From Monosporascus cannonballus (lineage: Eukaryota > Ascomycota > Sordariomycetes > Xylariales): a stretch of 64,000 bases of DNA. The position numbers and the translations under genes were made by a program. Where the stretch lies: assembly GCA_004154925.1 (NCBI GenBank), contig QJNS01000278.1, positions 32,630-96,629 on the forward strand, read 5' to 3'. The notes under the pieces are model-generated. The model did not search any database and was not told the origin of the DNA. It saw nothing but the letters and a program-made list of their open reading frames with translations. Of this stretch, positions 63,631-64,000 are shown in pieces (the first letter of the stretch is position 1; every line of letters starts with the position of its first letter).

Positions 63631-63635
63631 TAACA

Positions 63636-63908
63636 GAGTTACCCCTCCTACCGTACTCCTATCTTTAGGAGCATTATTGGAGGCCCCCCGGGAGGAAGAG
63701 GGGGGGAGAGAGAAAAGGGTCGAAAAAAGGTAACCGGTAGTTCGTAATAACTCTTATAAATAAAAATATTATAAAATAAAATTTTAATATAACGCAAAAT
63801 AAAATAAAGTATTTTTTTGAGTAATTAATAATTTAAATATAAATTATTTTACAAAATATTTTTATTTTTTTAATTTATTTTTTTACTTTTTAATATTATT
63901 TTTATTGT
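63636..63908. other. Flank with purine-rich tract, then AT-rich DNA
   Basis: A strongly purine-rich stretch (GGGAGGAAGAGGGGGGGAGA, near 63690) is followed by AT-rich sequence. It could be the edge of another element that continues outside the window. No gene seen. Confidence 0.4.

Positions 63909-64000
<92 letters not shown>
63909..64000. repeat. TAA microsatellite reaching the window end
   Basis: About 30 uninterrupted units, truncated by the window edge. The same motif occurs at 31364-31430. Confidence 0.9.

Overview
The window reads as the nuclear genome of a filamentous ascomycete (Pezizomycotina, Sordariomycete-like by gene content). Reasons: protein-coding genes with 50-150 bp introns with GT..AG ends and CTRAY branch points; fungus-typical families (secreted glutaminase A, Zn2Cys6 factor, rhodopsin-like 7TM protein, NmrA-like protein, NACHT-ankyrin NLR relic); and a sharp two-compartment base composition. 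Four AT-rich blocks (about 1-5087, 24529-32900, 44954-50100 and 55560-63430) are transposon graveyards in which C:G to T:A changes fit repeat-induced point mutation (RIP). CpG islands survive there while CpA/TpG is depleted.

Layout. 1-2750 holds a Ty3/gypsy relic, followed by unreadable AT-rich DNA and a repeat (4190-5087) that recurs at 61785-62548. The first gene island (5088-23740) carries COQ1 (minus) divergent from VMA12 (plus), a short ECO1-like zinc-finger protein without its acetyltransferase domain, a glutaminase A gene (minus) behind a cluster of GATA sites, a broken NACHT-ankyrin NLR-like gene holding a solo LTR, and a Zn2Cys6 regulator. From 23741 to 33621 lies a pogo/Fot1-like DNA transposon with 50-bp terminal inverted repeats. 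Its transposase frame is split by a 7.4-kb LTR retrotransposon with a 5-bp target duplication.

The second island (33624-44605) has a weak kinase-like relic, a gene with His and Asn-Cys motifs of the LRAT/PPPDE type, an old yellow enzyme-like oxidoreductase, a 7TM rhodopsin-like protein and a hypothetical gene. A copia element (44611-50492) with 343-bp LTRs follows. A run of 96 Ns in its right LTR is flanked by an exact 95-bp repeat and looks like an unmerged contig overlap. The third island (50498-55157) has an NmrA-like gene and a multi-pass membrane protein, the latter between two copies of a 206-210 bp solo-LTR-like repeat. The second of those copies is itself split by an 8.26-kb hAT-like element (55363-63622; 12-bp inverted repeats, 8-bp target duplication). 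The window ends in a TAA microsatellite.

The host genes do not form a recognisable biosynthetic cluster. They are housekeeping genes (COQ1, VMA12, ECO1-like) mixed with accessory genes. No clearly new multi-gene system was found. The most distinctive content is the base-exact nested-transposon stratigraphy, the truncated ECO1-like gene and the assembly artefact. Exon structures come from reading splice sites and protein frame by eye, and family names from remembered motifs; no search was run.
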